From positions 1-7,428 of the forward strand of contig JAUVDE010000161.1 in assembly GCA_030595485.1 (NCBI GenBank): a DNA stretch of 7,428 nt. Direction: 5' to 3'. Source of the stretch: Draconibacterium sp. (GTDB lineage Bacteria > Bacteroidota > Bacteroidia > Bacteroidales > Prolixibacteraceae). The position numbers and the translations under genes were made by a program. The notes below the pieces were generated by a model. That model did not search any database and had not been told where the DNA came from. It saw only the letters and a list, made by a program, of their open reading frames with translations. Shown here in pieces: positions 5,586 to 7,428 of the stretch (position 1 is its first letter; every line of letters begins with the position of its first letter).

Positions 5586-5658
5586 ACCCTTTGGTGTATT
5601 ATTGCTCTTTTTTGAATAATCTGTGGTAGCATTGCCCCCCAAATACGCCGTACATTTG
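5586..5658 (+). promoter_or_regulatory. Shared promoter module, copy 2 (upstream of 5859 gene)
   Basis: ACCCTTTG (5586-5593), TTTTTTGAAT (5608-5617) and TACATTTG (5651-5658) align without gaps to copy 1. The stretch ATCTGTGGTAGCATTG is also identical between copies 1 and 2. The spacer just before the -7 element is free to vary (six Cs here), which sets the three kept blocks apart from background. A TTG again lies 16 bp upstream of the -7 element. Together with 5659-5858 it forms the 357-bp gap between the two paralogs. Confidence 0.7.
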
Positions 5659-5794
5659 TAATAGAGTTCTTTCAAACATACACGACCATCAACTTTATAA
5701 ATTCGATTATTGAGATACCAGCCCCCATATTTTACAGGAACATGCTGAAATGAATGAAAAATAACAGAAACAGAAAACAATAGAAAATAATTAA

Positions 5795-5872
5795 ATGGCA
5801 CACGAAAGGAGGACAAATGTGCTGCTACAACTAGTAATTAACATTAAAACTCAGAATCATGAAAACAATTAA
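5795..5872 (+). CDS. Possible leader ORF overlapping the start of TonB_C paralog 2 (25 codons)
   Basis: ATG at 5795 opens MAHERRTNVLLQLVIN, nearly identical to the frame at 4695. It then continues past the main start at 5859 in another frame and stops at 5870-5872. Overlap with the main start could allow translational interference. The frame has no Shine-Dalgarno of its own and its C-terminal part is not shared with copy 1, so coding status is doubtful. Confidence 0.25.
   Translation: MAHERRTNVLLQLVINIKTQNHENN
5798..5834 (+). promoter_or_regulatory. Conserved leader hairpin with looped Shine-Dalgarno and mini-ORF, copy 2
   Basis: GCACA (5798-5802) and TGTGC (5818-5822) again enclose AAAGGAGG (5805-5812), and the five-codon frame MCCYN runs 5817-5834 with the same TAG stop. 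Here the stem can extend by two wobble pairs. The main ATG lies 24 bp downstream. Retention of stem, SD, spacing and stop in both copies is the evidence for function. Confidence 0.6.
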
Positions 5873-6593
5873 AATTTTATTCATATGTATGCTAGCTACA
5901 CTATTTGTAACTGCACAAAATGTACCTCCCTTTGCTTTAGAAGAAGTTGAAGTTGTTCCGCCAAAATTTACTTCGCAAAAGATATCATTAGCAAACGGTG
6001 AAGAGTCTATAAAAACCTTCATTGCACAAAACTTTGTTTATCCCGAAGGAAATAGATTACAAGAAGGGACCGAAGTAGTACAATTTACAATAAACACCAA
6101 CGGGAAATTATCTAATTTTAAAGTTGTTAACAGTGTTTCGTTAGCCATCGACAAGGAAATTATAAGCATATTAGAAAATACCGACCACATGTGGATACCG
6201 GGCAAAAACAATGGCATACCAGTTAATATGGAAAAAGAAATAGCGGTTCAGGTTAAAGTAGGCTATTCGAAATCGAACGCCAATGATCGTGATTTCACAT
6301 CCATTGCAAGAGGATATTTTACTAAAGGTGCCACAAAGTTATTCGTACATCAGAAAGCCAAGAAAGCCCTTAATCAGTTTGAAGAAGCCATGCGATACAG
6401 ACCTTACGACCAGGGAATTCTATTAATGTTGGCTCTATGCGAAATGGAATTAGGACATACAGAATCAGCTACTGCTTATGTTGACCGAATTAAAGAAATA
6501 GATGAAAATGAAGTCAAGTCAGATCTTTTAACTGAAAGTATTCGAAACACAGATGCATATAAAGAGTTAGAGCAACTTTTGGCAACCAGATAA
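5859..6593 (+). CDS. Secreted TonB C-terminal-domain protein with helical repeat tail, paralog 2 (244 aa)
   Basis: This is a tandem duplicate of the 4761 gene. By eye about half the residues are identical, and the layout is the same throughout: signal peptide ending FVTAQ (1-20), NVPP, EVEVVPPKF (29-37), TonB_C core about 50-134 with NFVYPEG, EGTEVVQFTINTNGKLSNFK (69-88) and NTDHMWIPGKNNGIPVNMEK (107-126), then a TPR-like helical region about 145-213 (RDFTSIARGYFTKGATKLFV; LLMLALCEMELGH). The best-kept stretch, NTDHMWxPGxNNGIPVxMEK, probably lines a shared functional surface. No membrane anchor is present, so it should be soluble in the periplasm. It has its own promoter module and terminator and would be transcribed independently but in parallel with paralog 1. 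The C-terminal 30 residues diverge most. Confidence 0.86.
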   Translation: MKTIKILFICMLATLFVTAQNVPPFALEEVEVVPPKFTSQKISLANGEESIKTFIAQNFVYPEGNRLQEGTEVVQFTINTNGKLSNFKVVNSVSLAIDKEIISILENTDHMWIPGKNNGIPVNMEKEIAVQVKVGYSKSNANDRDFTSIARGYFTKGATKLFVHQKAKKALNQFEEAMRYRPYDQGILLMLALCEMELGHTESATAYVDRIKEIDENEVKSDLLTESIRNTDAYKELEQLLATR

Positions 6594-6620
6594 TAATGTA
6601 TATAGAACATGATAAATATG

Positions 6621-6650
6621 CAACCCGGGAGTTTCCCGGGTTGTTTTTTT
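6621..6650 (+). terminator. Intrinsic terminator of TonB_C paralog 2
   Basis: CAACCCGGGA (6621-6630), loop GTT and TCCCGGGTTG (6634-6643) form a perfect 10-bp stem, followed by seven Ts (6644-6650). It separates paralog 2 from the globin gene, which has its own promoter 38 bp further on. Confidence 0.92.
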
Positions 6651-6687
6651 AAGCCCTTTTTCATTTTACACGGAAGATAAATAAAAA

Positions 6688-6760
6688 ACCTTTTGGTCTA
6701 TTTTTACCATTTTTTGAATAAAATGGATTAGTTACAACTTCAACTCTTGATGTAAATTTG
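6688..6760 (+). promoter_or_regulatory. Shared promoter module, copy 3 (upstream of the globin gene)
   Basis: ACCTTTTG (6688-6695), TTTTTTGAAT (6710-6719) and TAAATTTG (6753-6760) fall at exactly the same offsets as in the two TonB_C modules, while most of the intervening sequence differs. CTTTTG (6690) and TTTTTG (6711) are again 21 bp apart. No TTG sits at a normal -33 distance here, which fits an activator-dependent promoter. The leader to the ATG at 6846 is about 80 nt and lacks the looped Shine-Dalgarno element. Confidence 0.68.
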
Positions 6761-6845
6761 TATACAGCATTAGTGTTAACCCAAAAACAAACAACAATTT
6801 ACGACAAGAACTTTATAAACAGCTTCACTTTAAAACACACAAAAA

Positions 6846-7220
6846 ATGAGCAAAACACTATTTGAACGCCTGGGTGGAAAAGAAGGCATCACCGGTATTG
6901 TCGATGATGCTGTTGAAAATCACATGAAGAACCCAGCAGTGAGTGCACGTTTTCTGCCCTACAAGAACCTACCCGAACAACTAGCAACGGTAAAACAACA
7001 CACTGTCGACTTTTTTAGCGCTGGTAGCGGTGGACCGGCAAACTATGAAGGTAGAGAAATGCCCGAAGCTCATGAAGGAATGAACATTAGCCCGGGCGAA
7101 TACATGCATGTGGTAGACGATATTTTTATGGCACTCGACAAACATTCTATCGATGAAGAAACCAAGAAGGATGTACTGTCTATTCTTTGGTCATTAAAAG
7201 GAATGATTATAGCCCAATAA
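6846..7220 (+). CDS. Group 1 truncated haemoglobin (124 aa)
   Basis: Truncated haemoglobins bind haem in a 2-on-2 helical fold and handle oxygen, nitric oxide or related species in the cytoplasm. Length and motifs fit group 1: LFERLGGKEGITGIVDD (5-21), the CD1 phenylalanine F36 in SARFL, FFSAGSGGPANYEGREM (56-72) and the proximal haem ligand H76 in EAHEGMNIS. By alignment from memory with mycobacterial trHbN, the usual distal residues are changed: B10 Tyr is Val23, E7 is Val49 and E11 Gln is Thr53. His52 sits at E10, the position of the distal ligand in cyanobacterial GlbN, so a bis-histidine haem is possible. It shares the promoter module of the two TonB_C genes. There is no signal peptide. 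The start is supported by the typical MSKTLFERLGG opening. Confidence 0.93.
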   Translation: MSKTLFERLGGKEGITGIVDDAVENHMKNPAVSARFLPYKNLPEQLATVKQHTVDFFSAGSGGPANYEGREMPEAHEGMNISPGEYMHVVDDIFMALDKHSIDEETKKDVLSILWSLKGMIIAQ

Positions 7221-7292
7221 ATAAACTTCTCTTAACTGCCGTGAGCTAATAATAGCAGACAAACAGATTTACCATATAAACACTGCAAAAAA

Positions 7293-7428
7293 CTATATTT
7301 CTTTTTTCATTAAAGCATAAACTGCAAGGTGAGTTTTGGGCTTACCTTCTATTTGTATGATTTCTAATTCAATTTTTCTGAAGTGCAACCCGAACAGTTC
7401 ACAAATTTCCTTCTCAGAAGAGAAGTAC
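7293..7428 (-). CDS. C-terminal end of a possible SAM-dependent methyltransferase (partial, 44 aa visible)
   Basis: Reading the minus strand from the window edge gives YFSSEKEICELFG..., then EGKPKTHLAVYALMKKEI and a TAG stop at 7293-7295. The pattern 'F..EeI.eLF...F......' followed by a strand such as THLAVYALMKK is typical of the last part of class I SAM-dependent methyltransferases, where it forms the final beta-hairpin. The start and the SAM-binding motifs lie outside the window, so the family call is tentative. It converges with the globin gene, with 72 bp between the stops and no strong hairpin there. Confidence 0.55.
   Translation of the reverse strand, partial: YFSSEKEICELFGLHFRKIELEIIQIEGKPKTHLAVYALMKKEI

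Noticed and set aside
4640..6022. Similar minus-strand open frames at 4640-4879 and 5831-6022
   Set aside because: They resemble each other only because they lie opposite the duplicated 5' ends of the TonB_C genes. They have no promoter, start context or family signal.
4493..6687. Tandem units as an insertion sequence or transposon
   Set aside because: There is no transposase, terminal inverted repeat or target-site duplication. The units are simple gene duplications with their promoters and terminators.

Overview
The window looks like a piece of a Bacteroidota chromosome, probably a marine or gut-type Bacteroidia or Flavobacteriia relative. Four things point there. The DNA is AT-rich. Most starts lack a Shine-Dalgarno (SD) sequence. 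Several upstream regions carry the TAnnTTTG -7 promoter element typical of that phylum. The gene families also fit: a DUF4242/cyclase-like/AraC fusion regulator, small secreted NTF2-like proteins, secreted TonB_C proteins, and a conserved uncharacterised family of about 155 residues. No rRNA, tRNA, CRISPR array, transposase or phage gene is visible.

Layout. Bases 1-445 hold no convincing gene but carry a degenerate 21-bp tandem repeat. Then come a minus-strand conserved hypothetical gene (446-919), a spacer with a terminator and a candidate minus-strand promoter (920-1421), and a minus-strand secreted protein with two NTF2/SnoaL-like domains (1422-2327). Diverging from it are a small secreted NTF2-like protein (2637-3062) and an AraC-type regulator (3178-4272). 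The second half is a tandem array: a remnant of a lost copy (about 4416-4479), two intact paralogous genes for secreted TonB_C-plus-helical-repeat proteins (4761-5501 and 5859-6593), and a group 1 truncated haemoglobin gene (6846-7220). The 3' end of a minus-strand gene, perhaps a methyltransferase (7293-7428), runs off the right edge and converges on the globin gene.

The strongest non-gene signal is regulatory. The two TonB_C paralogs and the globin gene share an ungapped promoter module of about 73 bp. It begins ACCTTTTG, has TTTTTTGAAT 22 bp later, and ends in TAnnTTTG at exactly the same offset in all three. Two T-tract/TTTG half-sites lie 21 bp apart just upstream of where the polymerase would sit, which suggests co-activation, possibly by the neighbouring AraC-type protein (inference). 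The two paralogs also share a long leader. In it a perfect SD (AAAGGAGG), unusual for this phylum, sits in the loop of a small hairpin and precedes a five-codon mini-ORF. The leader is nearly identical between copies although the proteins have diverged to roughly half identity, so the leader itself appears to be selected.

A reasonable reading is a small envelope and oxygen or nitric-oxide stress regulon: two periplasmic TonB_C proteins and a haem protein under one activator, beside secreted NTF2-like proteins. The promoter and leader similarities are directly visible. The physiological role is inference.
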